Of a DNA stretch of 64,000 bases, positions 1 through 11,482 are shown one piece after another. Every line of letters starts with the position of its first letter. Position 1 is the stretch's first letter. A program made the translations under genes and the position numbers. This DNA comes from Hypericum androsaemum. Taxonomy: Eukaryota; Streptophyta; Magnoliopsida; Malpighiales; Hypericaceae. The notes under the pieces were generated by a model. That model worked only from the letters and a program-made list of their open reading frames with translations, was not told the DNA's origin and searched no databases. The DNA is taken from assembly GCA_963995505.1 (NCBI GenBank), contig OZ023181.1:11032221-11096220 (forward strand), in the 5' to 3' direction.

Positions 1-989
1 GCAAGAAAAGGCAAGGAAAAGGCAAGATACAGAAAGAAAAGGCAAGAAAAGGCAACGTAAGGCAAGAAAAGGCAAGAAAAGAAAAAAAAAGCAAGAAAAG
101 GCAAGAAAAGGCAAGAAAAGGCAAGAAAAAGCAAGAAAAAGTAAGATCAGGCAAGAAAATGCAAGTAAAAGGCAAGTTAAAAAAAAGAAAAGGCAAGATA
201 AGGCAAGAAAAGGCAATAAAGAGGAAGGAAAAGGCAAGAAAAGGCAAGATAAGGAAACTAAAGGCAAGATAAGGCAAAAAAAGTCAATGAAAGACAAGAT
301 AAGGGAAGAAAAGGTAATAAAAGGAAAGTTAAGGAAAAAAAGGTAAGATAAGGCAAAAAAAGGAAAGAAAAGGGATAAAAAGGCAAGATAAGGGAAAAAA
401 AGGGAATAAAATGCAAGATAAGGCAAGAAAAGAAAGCAAAAGAGATAAAAAGACAAGATAAGGGAAGAAAAATCAAAGAAAATGAAAGATAAGGTAAGAA
501 AAGGGAAGGAAAGGGAAGGAAAAGGCAAGATAAGGAAACAAAAGGCAAGATAAGGCAAAAAAAAGTTAAGAAAAAGGCAAGAAAAGGCAAAGAAATGACA
601 AGAAAAGGCAAGAAAAGTTAATAAAAGGCAAGGTAAGGCAGGAAAAGGCAAGGAAAAGGTAAGAAAAGGCAAGAAAAGGCATGATAAGGCAACAAAAGGC
701 AAGAAAAGGCATGAAAAGGCAACAAAAGGAAAGAAAAAGCAAGAAAAAGCAAGAAAAGGCAAGAGAAAGGTAAGAAAAGGCAAGAAAAGGCAAGAAAAAT
801 GAAAGATAAGGAAAGAAAATGCATAGAAAAGGCAAGAAAAGGCAAGAAAAAGCAAGATAAGGCAAGAAAAGGCAAGGAAAAGGAAAGATAAGGAAAGAAA
901 AGTCATGATAAGGCATCAAAAGGCAAGAAAAGGCAAGAAAGGGGAAGAAAAAGGCAAGAAAAGTCACGAAAGGGGAAGGAAAACGCAAG

Positions 990-3310
990 AATAGGGAAGA
1001 GAATGCTAGGGAAAGGCAAGATAAGGAAAGAAAAGACATGATAATGCAAGAAAAGGAAAGGAAAAGGCAATATAAGGAAAGAAAAGGCATGATAAGGCAA
1101 GAAAAGGAAAGAAAGGGGAAGGAAAAGGCATGATAAGGCAAGAAAAGGAAAGAAAGGGGAAAGAAAAGGCAAGATAAGGCAAGAAAAGGCAAGGAAAAGG
1201 CAATATAAGGAAAGAAAAGGCATGATAAGGCAAGAAAAGGAAAGAAAGGGGAAAGAAAATGCAAGATAAGGCAAGAAAAGAAAAGAAAAAGTAAGATAAG
1301 GCAAGAAAAGTTAAGGAAAAGGCAAGATAAGGAAGGAAAAGGCAAGATAAGGCAAGAAAAGGCAAGGAAAATGTAAGATAAGGCAAGAAAAGGAAAGGTA
1401 AGACAAGACAAGTCAAAAAAAGGCAAGAAAATGTAAGATAAGGAAAGAAAAGGCAAGCTAAGGCAAGAAATGGCAAGGAAATGACAAGATAAGGCAAGAT
1501 AAGACATGAAACAGAAAGAAAAGACAAGAAAAGGCAAAAAAAGGTAAGAATATGCAAGAAAGGACAAGATAAGGCAAGTAAATGCATGATATGGCAAGAA
1601 AATGCACGATATGGTAAGAAATGGCAAGGAAAAGGTAAGATAAGGAAACAAAAGGCAAAATAAGGTAAGATAAGGTCAGAAAAGGTAAGAAAAGGCAAGA
1701 AAGGGGAAGAAAGGGGATGGAAAAGGCAAGATAAGGCAAGAAAAGGCAAGAAACGACAATATAAGATAAGAAAAAGCAAGATAAGGCAGCAAAAGGCAAG
1801 GAAAAGGCAAGATAAGGAAAGAAAAGACATGATAAAGCAAGAAAAGGCAAGGAAAAGGCAAGATACGAAAAGAAAAGGCAAGAAAAGGCAAGGTAAGGCA
1901 AGAAAAGGCAAGAAGCAAGAAAATTAAGAAAAGGCAAGAAAAACCAAGAAAAAGTAAGATAAGGCAAGAAAAGGCAAATAAAAGGTAAGATAAGGAAAGA
2001 AAAGGCATGATAAGGCAAGAAAAGGCAAGAAAGGGGAAGGAAAAGCCAAGAAAAGGCAAGATAAGGCAAGATAAGGCAAAAAAAGACAATGCAAGACAAG
2101 ATAAGGAAAGAAAAGGCAATAAAAGGAAACTTAAGGAAAAAAAGGCATCATAGGGCAAGAAAAGGAAAGAAAAAGGATAAAAAGGCAAGATAAGGGAAAA
2201 ATGGCAATAAAATGCAAGTTAAGAAAAAAAAGCAATAAAAGGCAAAATAAGGCAAGAAAAGGAAGCAAAAGGGATAAAAAGGCAAGATAAGGGAAAAAAA
2301 GGCAAGAAAAGGTAAGAAAAAGCCAAGAAAAGGAAAGATAAGGCAAGAAAATGAAAGATAAGGCAAGGCAAGGCAAGACAAGGCAAGATTAGGCAAGAAA
2401 AGGCAATGAAAAGGCAAGAAAGGCAAGGGAAAGGCAAAATAAGGAAAGAAAAGGGAAAAATGGCAAGAAAGGGCAAGAAAAGGGAATAAACGGAAGAGAA
2501 AAGGCAAGATAAGGAAAGAAAAGGCAAGATAAGCAAAGAAAAGGCAAGAAATGGCAATAAATTGCAAGGAAAGAGAAAGAAAAGGAAAGAAAAGGCCAGA
2601 AGGGACAAGAAAAGGCAAGGAAAAGGCGAGATAAGGTAAGATAAGGAAAGAAAAGGCAAGATAAGGAAGGAAAAGGCAAGATCAGATAAGAAAAGGCATG
2701 GAAAAGGAAAGAAGAGGCAGGATAAGGCAAGAAAAGGCTAGTAAAAATTAAGGAACAGGCAAGAAAAGGCAAGAAAAGATAATAAATTGCAAGAATAGGA
2801 AAAATAAGGGAAGATAAAGCAACAAATGGCAAGAACAGATAAGAAACGGCGAGGAAAATGCAAGATAAGGAAAGATAAGGCAAGAAAAGGCAGGAAAAGG
2901 CAAGATAAGGCAAGAAAAGTTAATAAAAGTCAATATAAGGAAAGAAAAGGCAAGATAAGGCAAGAAAAGAACATAAAAGGGATAAAAAGGAAAGAAAAGG
3001 TAAGAAAAAGGCAAGATAAGGCAAGATAAGGCAAGATTAGGCAAGAAAAAGCAATGGAAAGGCAAGGAAAAGGCAAGGAAAAGGCAAGATAAGAAAAGAA
3101 AAGGCAAGAAAAGGTAAGAAAAGGCAAGAAAGGGCAAGAAAAGGGAATAAAAGGCAAAAAAAGGAAAGGGAAAGGCAAGATAAGAAATAAAAGGTAAGAT
3201 AAGGCAAGAAAAGGCAAGATTAGGAAAGAAAAGGCAAGAAATGGCAAGGAAAAGGAAAGATAAGGAAAGAAAAGGCAAGAAAAGGAAAGAAAAGGCCAGA
3301 AAAGACAAGA
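990..3310 (+). repeat. Higher-order repeat, partial copy of the segment at about 3.49-5.8 kb
   Basis: The order of unit variants here is repeated about 2.48 kb downstream. Anchors include the block with CTAGGGAAAGG near 1,007 and again near 3,502; AATGTAAGATAAGG with GGCAAGCTAAGG near 1,430 and 3,890; and TAGGGCAAGA at 2,151 and 4,631. A further copy of the latter part begins near 7,905 (TAGGGCAAGA at 8,631). Similarity to the second copy stops near 3,310. Boundaries were read by eye and are accurate to tens of bases. Confidence 0.75.
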
Positions 3311-3869
3311 AAAGGCAAGAATATGCAAGGAAGGACAAGATAAGGCAAGTAAATGCATGATATGGCAAGAAAATGCAAGATATGGTAAGAAATGGCAAGG
3401 AAAAGGTAAGATAAGGAAACAAAAGGTAAGATAAGGTAAGATATGGCCAGAAAAGGTAAGAAAAGGCAAGAAAGGGGAAGGAAAAGGCAAGAAAAGGGAA
3501 GAAAACACTAGGGAAAGGCAAGATAAGGAAAGAAAAGGCATGATAATGCAAGAAAAGGAAAGGAAAAGGCAATATAAGGAAAGAAAAGGCATGATAAGGC
3601 AAGAAAAGGAAAGAAAGGGGAAGGAAAAGGCAAGATAAGGCAAGAAAAGGCAAGGAAAAGGCAATATAAGGAAAGAAAAGGCATGATAAGGCAAGAAAAG
3701 GAAAGAAAGGGGAAAGAAAATGCAAGATATGGCAAGAAAAGAAAAGAAAACGTAAGATAAGGCAAGGAAAGTTAAGGAAAAGGCAAGATAAGGAAAGAAA
3801 AGGCAAGATAAGTCAAGAAAAGGCAAGGAAAAGGCAAGATAAGGCAAGAAAAGGAAAGGTAAGACAAGA

Positions 3870-6800
3870 CAAGTCAAAAAAAGGCAAGAAAATGTAAGAT
3901 AAGGAAAGAAAAGGCAAGCTAAGGCAAGAAATGGCAAGGAAAAGACAAGATAAGGCAAGATAAGACATGAAACGGAAAGAAAAGACAAGAAAAGGCAAAA
4001 AAGTTAAGAATATGCAAGAAAGGACAAGATAAGGCAAGTAAATGCATGATATGGCAAGAAAATGCAAGATATGGTAAGAAATGGCAAGGAAAATGTAAGA
4101 TAAGGAAACAAAAGGCAAGATAAGGTAAGATAAGGCCAGAAAAGGTAAGAAAAGGGAAGAAAGGGGAAGAAAGGGGATGGAAAAGGCAAGATCAGGCAAG
4201 AAAAGGCAAGAAACGACAATATAAGATAAGAAAAAGAAAGATAAGGCAGTAAAAGGCAAGGAAAAGGCAAGATAAGGAAAGAAAAGACATGATAAAGCAA
4301 GAAAAGGCAAGGAAAAGGCAAGATACGAAAAGAAAAGGCAAGAAAAGGCAAGGTAAGGCAAGAAAAGGCAAGAGGCAAGAAAATCAAGAAAAGGCAAGAA
4401 AAACCAAGAAAATGTAAGATAACGCAAGAAAAGGCAAATAAAAGGCAAGATAAGGAAAGAAAAGGCATGATAAGGCAAGAAAAGGCAAGAAAGGGGAAGG
4501 AAAAGCCAAGAAAAGGCAAGATAAGGCAAAAAAAGACAATGCAAGACAAGATAAGGCAAAAAAAGACAATGCAAGACAAGATAAGGAAAGAAAAGGCAAT
4601 AAAAGGAAAATTAAGGAAAAAAAGGCAACATAGGGCAAGAAAAGGAAAGAAAAGGAAAGAAAAAGGATAAAAAGGCAAGATAAGGGAAAAACGGTAATAA
4701 AATGCAAGTTAAGAAAAAAAAGCAATAAAAGGCAAGATAAGGCAAGAAAAGGAAGCAAAAGGGATAAAAAGGCAAGATAAGGGAAAAAAAAGGCAAGAAA
4801 AGGTAAGGAAAAGCCAAGAAAAGGAAAGATAAGGAAAGAAAATGAAAGATTAGGCAAGGCAAGGCAAGACAATGCAAGATTAGGCAAGAAAAGGCAATGA
4901 AAAGGCAAGAAAGGCAAGGGAAAGGCAAGATAGGTAAAGAAAAGGGAAAAATGGCAAGAAAGGGCAAGAAAAGGGAATAAACGGAAGAGAAAAGGCAAGA
5001 TAAGGAAAGCAAAGGCAAGATAAGGCAAGAAAAGGCAAGAAATGGCAATAAATTGCAAGGAAAGAGAAAGAAAAGGAAAGAAAAGGCCAGAAGGGACAAG
5101 AAAAGGGAAGGAAAAGGCGAGATAAGGTAAGATAAGGAAAGAAAATGCAAGATAAGGAAATAAAAGGCAAGATCAGATAAGAAAAGGCAAAGAAAAGGCA
5201 AGAAGAGGCAAGATAAGGCAAGAAAAGGCTAGTAAAAATTAAGGAACGGGCAAGAAAAGGCAAGAAAAGATAATAAATTTTAAGAATAGGAAAAATAAGG
5301 GAAGATAAAGCAAGAAAAGGCAAGAACAGACAAGAAAAGGCAAGGAAAATGCAAGATACGAAAAGAGAAGGTAAGAAAAGGCAAGAAAAGGCAAGATAAG
5401 GCAAGAAAAGTTAATAAAAGTCAATATAAGGAAAGAAAAGGCAAGATAGGCAAGAAAAGAAAATAAAAGGGATAAAAAGGAAAGAAAAGGTAAGAAAAAG
5501 GCAAGAAAAGGCAAGATAAGGCAAGATTAGGCAAGAAAAAGCAATGGAAAGGCAGGGAAAAGGCAAGGACAAGGCAAGATAAGAAAAGAAAAGGCAAGAA
5601 AAGGTAAGAAAAGGCAAGAAAAGGGAATAAAAGGCAAAAAAAGGAAAGGGAAAGGCAAGATAAGAAATAAAAGGTAAGATAAGGCAAGAAAAGGCAAGAT
5701 TAGGAATGAAAAGGCAAGAAATGGCAAGGAAAAGGAAAGATAAGGAAAGAAAAGGCAAAATAAGGCAAGAAAAGGAAAGAAAAGGCCAGAAAAGACAAGA
5801 AAAGGCAAGAAAAGGAATGGAAAAGGTAAGATAAGGCATGAAAAGGAAAGGAAAAGGCAAGATAAGGAAAGAAAAGGCAAAATAAGATAAGAAAAGATAA
5901 GGAAAATGCAAGAAAAGGCAAGAAAAGGCTAGTAAAAGGCAAGAAAAGGGAAAGAAACAGCAAGGAAAAGGCAAGAAAAGGCAAGAAAAGATAGTAAATG
6001 GCAAGAAGAGGCAAGATAAGTCAAGATAAAGAAAGGAAAGGCAAGAACAAGCAAGAAAAGGCAAGGAAAAGGCAAGTTAAGGAAAGATAAGGCAAGAAAA
6101 GGAATGAAAAGGCAAGATAAGGCAAGAAAAGGCAAGAAAAGAAAATAAAATGTAAGAAAAGGCAAGGAAAAGCACAGAAAAGGCAAGGAAAAGATAAGAA
6201 AAGTACAAGAAAGAAAATAAAAGGCACGAAAATGCTAGTTAAGGCAAGAAAATTCAATGGAAAGGAAATATAAGGTAAGAAAAGGTAAGATAAGGAAAGA
6301 AAAGGCATGAAAAGCGAAGAAAAGGCAAGGAAAAGGCAAGATAAGAAAAGAAAAGGCAAGATAAGGAAAGAAAAGGCTAGGAAAAGGCAAGAGAAGGAAA
6401 GAGAAGGCAAGAAATTGAAAGATAAGGAAAGAAAAGGTTAGGAAAAGCCAAGATAAGGAAAGAGAAGGCAAGATAAGGAAAGAGATGGCAAGATAAAGCA
6501 GGAAAAGGGGAGAAAAGGAAAAAAAACAAGAAAAGACAAGAAAAGGTAGGAAAAGGCTAGGAAAAGGCAAGATAAGGAAAGATAAGACAAGATAAGGAAA
6601 GAGAAGGTAAGATAAAGCAGGAAAAGGGAAGAAAGGGAAGAAAGGGAAAAAAATAGGAAAAGGCAGGAAAAGGCAAGATAAGGAAAGATAAGGCAAGATA
6701 AGGAAAGAAAAGGCAAGAAATGGCAAGGAAAAGGCAAGATATGGAAAGAAAAGGCAAGAAAATGAAAGAAAAGATAAGAAAAGGTGAGAAAAGGAAAGAA

Positions 6801-7890
6801 ATGGCAAGGAAAATGCAAGATAAGGAAAGAAAAGGCAAGAAAAGGCAAGGAAAAGACAAGAAAAGGTGGGAAAATGTAATAAAAAACAAGAAAAGACAAA
6901 TTAAAGCTAGATAAGGAAAGAAAATTTAAGGAAAATGAAAGATAAGGTAAGAAAAGGGAAGGAAATGGAAGGAAAAGGCAAGATAAGGACACAAAAGGCA
7001 AGATAAGGCAAGAAAAGGTAAGGAAAAGGCAAGAAAAGGCAAGGAAATGACCAGAATAGGCAAGATAAGATAATAAAAGGCAAGATAAGGCAAGGAAAAG
7101 GTAAGAAAAGGCATGAAAAGGCAAGATAAGGCAAGAAAAGGCATGATAAGGCAACAAAAGGCAACAAAAGGGAAGAAAAAGGCAAGAAAAGGCAAGAAAA
7201 GGAAAAAAAGGCAAGAAAAGGCAATAAAAAGCAAGAAAAGGCAAGAAAAGGCAAGGTAAAGGCAAGAAAAGGCATAAAAAGGTAAGATAAGGCAAGAAAA
7301 GGCAAGAAAAGGCAAGGAAAAGGTAAGATAAGGCAAGAAAGGCGAAGAAAAGGCAAGATAAGGAAAGAAAAGGCATGATAAGGCAACAAAAGGCATAAAA
7401 AGGCAATAAAAAGGAAAGAAAAGGCAAGAAAAGGAAAAAAAAGGCAAGAAAAGGCAATAAAAAGCAAGAAAAGGCATGAAAAGGCTAGATAAGGCAAGGA
7501 AAAGGTAAGATAAGGCAAGAAAGGCAAAGATAAGGCAAGGAAAAAGTAAGATAAGGAAACAAAAGGCGAGATAAGGCAAGAAAAGTTAAGAAAAGGCAAG
7601 AAAGGGGAAGGAAAATGAGAGATAAGGCAAGATAAGGTAAGAAAAAGCAAGATAAGCCAAGAAAAGGCCAGGAATAGGCAAGATAAAGAAAGAAAAAGCA
7701 TGATAAGCCATGAAAAGGCAAGATAAGGAAAGAAAAGGTAAGATAAGGTAAAAAAAGGCAAGGCAAGGCATAGCAAGGCAAGTCAAAAGAAAGGCCAGAA
7801 AAGGCAAGGGAAAGACAATAAAAGGCACGAAAAGGAAAGTTAAGGCAAGATAAGGCGAGAAAATTCAAGGAAAAGGAAAGATATGGCAAG
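3870..7890 (+). repeat. About 4.0-kb higher-order unit, copy A
   Basis: This segment and the one immediately after it (7,905-11,482) share the same succession of decamer variants, so they form a head-to-tail duplication. Matching anchors are GGCAAGCTAAGG at about 3,910 and 7,950, TAGGGCAAGA at 4,631 and 8,631, a GGGGAGAAAAGG-type block near 6,506 and 10,255, and the closing block with CACGAAAAGG and AAATTCAAGG near 7,816-7,870. Copy A ends essentially where copy B begins, as expected for a tandem duplication by unequal exchange. Confidence 0.75.
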
Positions 7891-7904
7891 AAAAGGTAAG
7901 ATAA

Positions 7905-10900
7905 GGTAGGAAAAGGCAAAAAAAGGCAAGAAAATGTAAGATAAGGAAAGAAAAGGCAAGCTAAGGCAAGAAATGGCAAGGAAAAGACAAGATAAGTGAT
8001 AAGACATGAAACGGAAAGAAAAGACAAGAAAAGGCAAAAAAAGGTAAGAATATGCAAGAAAGGACAAGATAAGGCAAGTAAATGCATGATATGGCAAGAA
8101 AATGCAAGATATGGTAAGAAATGGCAAGGAAAAGGTAAGATAAGGAAACAAAAGGCAAGATAAGGTAAGATAAGGCCAGAAAAGGTAAAAAAAGGCAAGA
8201 AAGTGGATGGAAAAGGCAAGATAAGGCAAGAAACGACAATTTAAGATAAGAAAAAGCAAGATAAGGCAGCAAAAGGCAAGGAAAAGGCAAGATAAGGAAA
8301 GAAAAGACATGATAAAGCAAGAAAAGGCAAGGAAAAGGCAAGATACGAAAAGAAAAGGCAAGAAAAGGCAAGGTAAGGAAAGAAAAGGCAAGAAGCAAGA
8401 AAATCAAGAAAAGGCAAGAAAAACCAAGAAAAAGTAAGATAAGGCAAGAAAAGGCAAATAAAAGGCAAGATAAGGAAAGAAAATGCATGATAAGGCAAGA
8501 AAAGGCAAGAAAGGGGAAGGAAAAGCCAAGAAAAGGCAAGATAAGGCAAGATAAGGCAAAAAAAGACAATGCAAGACAAGATAAGGAAAGAAAAGGCAAT
8601 AAAAGGAAACTTAAGGAAAAAAAGGCAACATAGGGCAAGAAAAGGAAAGAAAAGGAAAGAAAAAGGATAAAAAGGCAAGATAAGGGAAAAATGGCAATAA
8701 AATGCAAGTTAAGAAAAAAAAGCAATAAAAGGCAAGATAAGGCAAGAAAAGGAAGCAAAAGGGATAAAAAGGCAAGATAAGGGAAAAAAAGGCAAGAAAA
8801 GGTAAGGAAAAGCCAAGAAAAGGAAAGATAAGGTAAGAAAATGAAAGATAAGGCAAGGCAAGGCAAGAAAAGGCAAGATTAGGCAAGAAAAGGCAATGAA
8901 AAGGCAAGAAAGGAAAGGGAAAGGTAAGATAAGGAAAGAAAAGGGAAAAATGGCAAGAAAGGGCAAGAAAAGGGAATAAACGGAAGAGAAAAGGCAAGAT
9001 AAGGAAAGATAAGGCAAGATAAGGCAAGAAAAGGCAAGATAAGCAAAGAAAACGCAAGAAATGGCAATAAATTGTAAGGAAAGAGAAAGAAAAGGAAAGA
9101 AAAGGCCAGAAGGGACAAGAAAAGGCAAGGAAAAGGCGAGATAAGGTAAGATAAGGAAAGAAAAGGCAAGATAAGGAAAGAAAAGGCAAGATCAGATAAG
9201 AAAAGGTAAGGAAAAGGCAAGAAGAGGCAGGATAAGGCAAGAAAAGGCTAGTAAAAATTAAGGAACAGGCAAGAAAAGGCAAGAAAAGATAATAAATTAC
9301 AAGAATAGGAAAAATAAGGGAAGATAAAGCAAGAAAAGGCAAGAACAGACAAGAAAAGGCGAGGAAAATGCAAGATAAGGAAAGATAAGGCAAGAAAAGG
9401 CAGGAAAAGGCAAGATAAGGCAAGAAAAGTTAATAAAAGTCAATATAAGGAAAGAAAAGGCAAGATAAGGCAAGAAAAGAAAATAAAAGGGATAAAAAGG
9501 AAAGAAAAGGTAAGAAAACAGCAAGAAAAGGCAAGATAAGGCAAGAAAAAGCAATGGAAAGGCAAGGAAAAGGCAAGGAAAAGGCAAGATAAGAAAAGAA
9601 AAGGCAAGAAAAGGTAAGAAAAGGCAAGAAAGGGCAAGAAAAGGGAAGAAAAGGCAAAAAAAGGAAAGGGAAAGGCAAGATAAGAAATAAAAGGTAAGAT
9701 AAGGCAAGAAAAGGCAAGATTAGGAAAGAAATGGCAAGGAAAAGGAAAGATAAGGAAAGAAAAGGCAAAATATGGCAAGAAAAGGAAAGAAAAGGCCAGA
9801 AAAGACAAGAAAAGGTAAGAAAAGGAATGGAAAAGGTAAGATAAGGCGTGAAAAGGAAAGGAAAAGGCAAGATAAGGAAAGAAAAGGCAAAATAAGATAA
9901 GAAAAGATAAGGAAAATGCAAGAAAAGGCTAGTAAAAGGCAAGAAAAGGGAAAGAAACAGCAAGGAAAAGGCAAGAAAAGGCAAGAAAAGATAATAAATG
10001 GCAAGAAGAGGCAAGATAAGTCAAGATAAAGAAAGGAAAGGCAAGAACAGGCAAGAATAGGCAAGGAAAAGGCAAGTTAAGGAAAGATAAGGCAAGAAAA
10101 GGAATGAAAAGGCAAGATAAGGCAAGAAAAGAAAATAAAATGTAAGAAAAGGCAAGGAAAAGCACAGAAAAGGCAAGGAAAAGACAAGAAAAGTACAAGA
10201 AAGAAAATAAAAGGCACGAAAATGCTAGTTAAGGCAAGAAAATTCAATGGAAAAGGGGAGAAAAGGAAAAAAAACAAGAAAAGACAAGAAAAGGTAGGAA
10301 AAGGCAAGGAAAAGGCAAGATAAGGCAAGATAAGGCAAGATAAGGAAAGATAAGGCAAGATAAGGAAAGAAAAGGCAAGAAATGGCAAGGAAAAGGCAAG
10401 ATATGGAAAGAAAAGGCAAGAAAATGAAAGAAAATATAAGAAAAGGTGAGAAAAGGCAAGAAATGGCAAGGAAAATGCAAGATAAGGAAAGAAAAGGCAA
10501 GGAAAAGATAAGAAAAGGTGGGAAAATGTAATAAAAAGCAAGAAAAGGCAAATTAAAGCTAGATAAGGAAAGAAAATTTAAGGAAAATGAAAGATAAGGT
10601 AAGAAAAGGGAAGGAAAGGGAAGGAAAAGGCAAGATAAGGACACAAAAGGCAAGATAAGGCAAGAAAAGGTAAGGAAAAGGCAAGAAAAGGCAAGGAAAT
10701 GACCAGAAAAGGCAAGAAAAGACAATAAAAGGCAAGATAAGGCAAGGAAAAGGTAAGAAAAGGCATGAAAAGGCAAGATAAGGCAAGAAAAGGCATGATA
10801 AGGCAACAAAAGGCAAGAAAAGGGAAGAAAAAGGCAAGAAAAGGCAAGGAAAAGGCAAGAAAAGGCATGAAAAGGTAAGATAAGGCAAGAAAAGGAAAGA

Positions 10901-11482
10901 AAAGGCAAGGAAAAGGTAAGATAAGGCAAGAAAGGCGAAGAAAAGGCAAGATAAGGAAAGAAAAGGCATGATAAGGCAATAAAAGGCAACAAAAGGCATA
11001 AAAAGGCAAGAAAAAGGCAAGAAAAGGCAAGAAAAGGAAAAAAAAGGCAAGAAAAGGAAAAAAAAGGCAAGAAAAGGCAATAAAAAGCAAGAAAAGGCAT
11101 GAAAAGGCAAGGAAAAGGTAAGATAATGGAAGAAAGGCAAAGATAAGGCAAGGAAAAAGTAAGATAAGGAAACAAAAGGCAAGATAAGGCAAGAAAAGTT
11201 AAGAAAAGGCAAGAAAGGGGAAGGAAAATGAGAGATAAGGCAAGATAAGGTAAGAAAAAGTAAGATAAGCCAAGAAAAGGCAAGATAAAGAAAGAAAAAG
11301 CATGATAAGCCATGAAAAGGCATGATAAGGAAAGAAAAGGTAAGATAAGGTAAAAACAGGCAAGGCAAGGCAAGACAAGTCAAAAAAAAGGCCAGAAAAG
11401 GCAAGGGAAAGACAATAAAAGGCACGAAAAGGCAAGTTAAGTCAAGATAAGGCGAGAAAATTTAAGGAAAAGGAAAGATAAG
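7905..11482 (+). repeat. About 4.0-kb higher-order unit, copy B (internally deleted)
   Basis: This is the second copy of the 3,870-7,890 unit. It is shorter (about 3.6 kb), mainly because the equivalent of about 6,250-6,500 is missing: after the CACGAAAATGC block near 10,213 the sequence jumps to the GGGGAGAAAAGG block at 10,255, which in copy A lies near 6,506. It ends in the block near 11,390-11,480 (GGCCAGAAAAGG, then CACGAAAAGG, then AAATTTAAGG). Boundaries are by eye. Confidence 0.72.
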
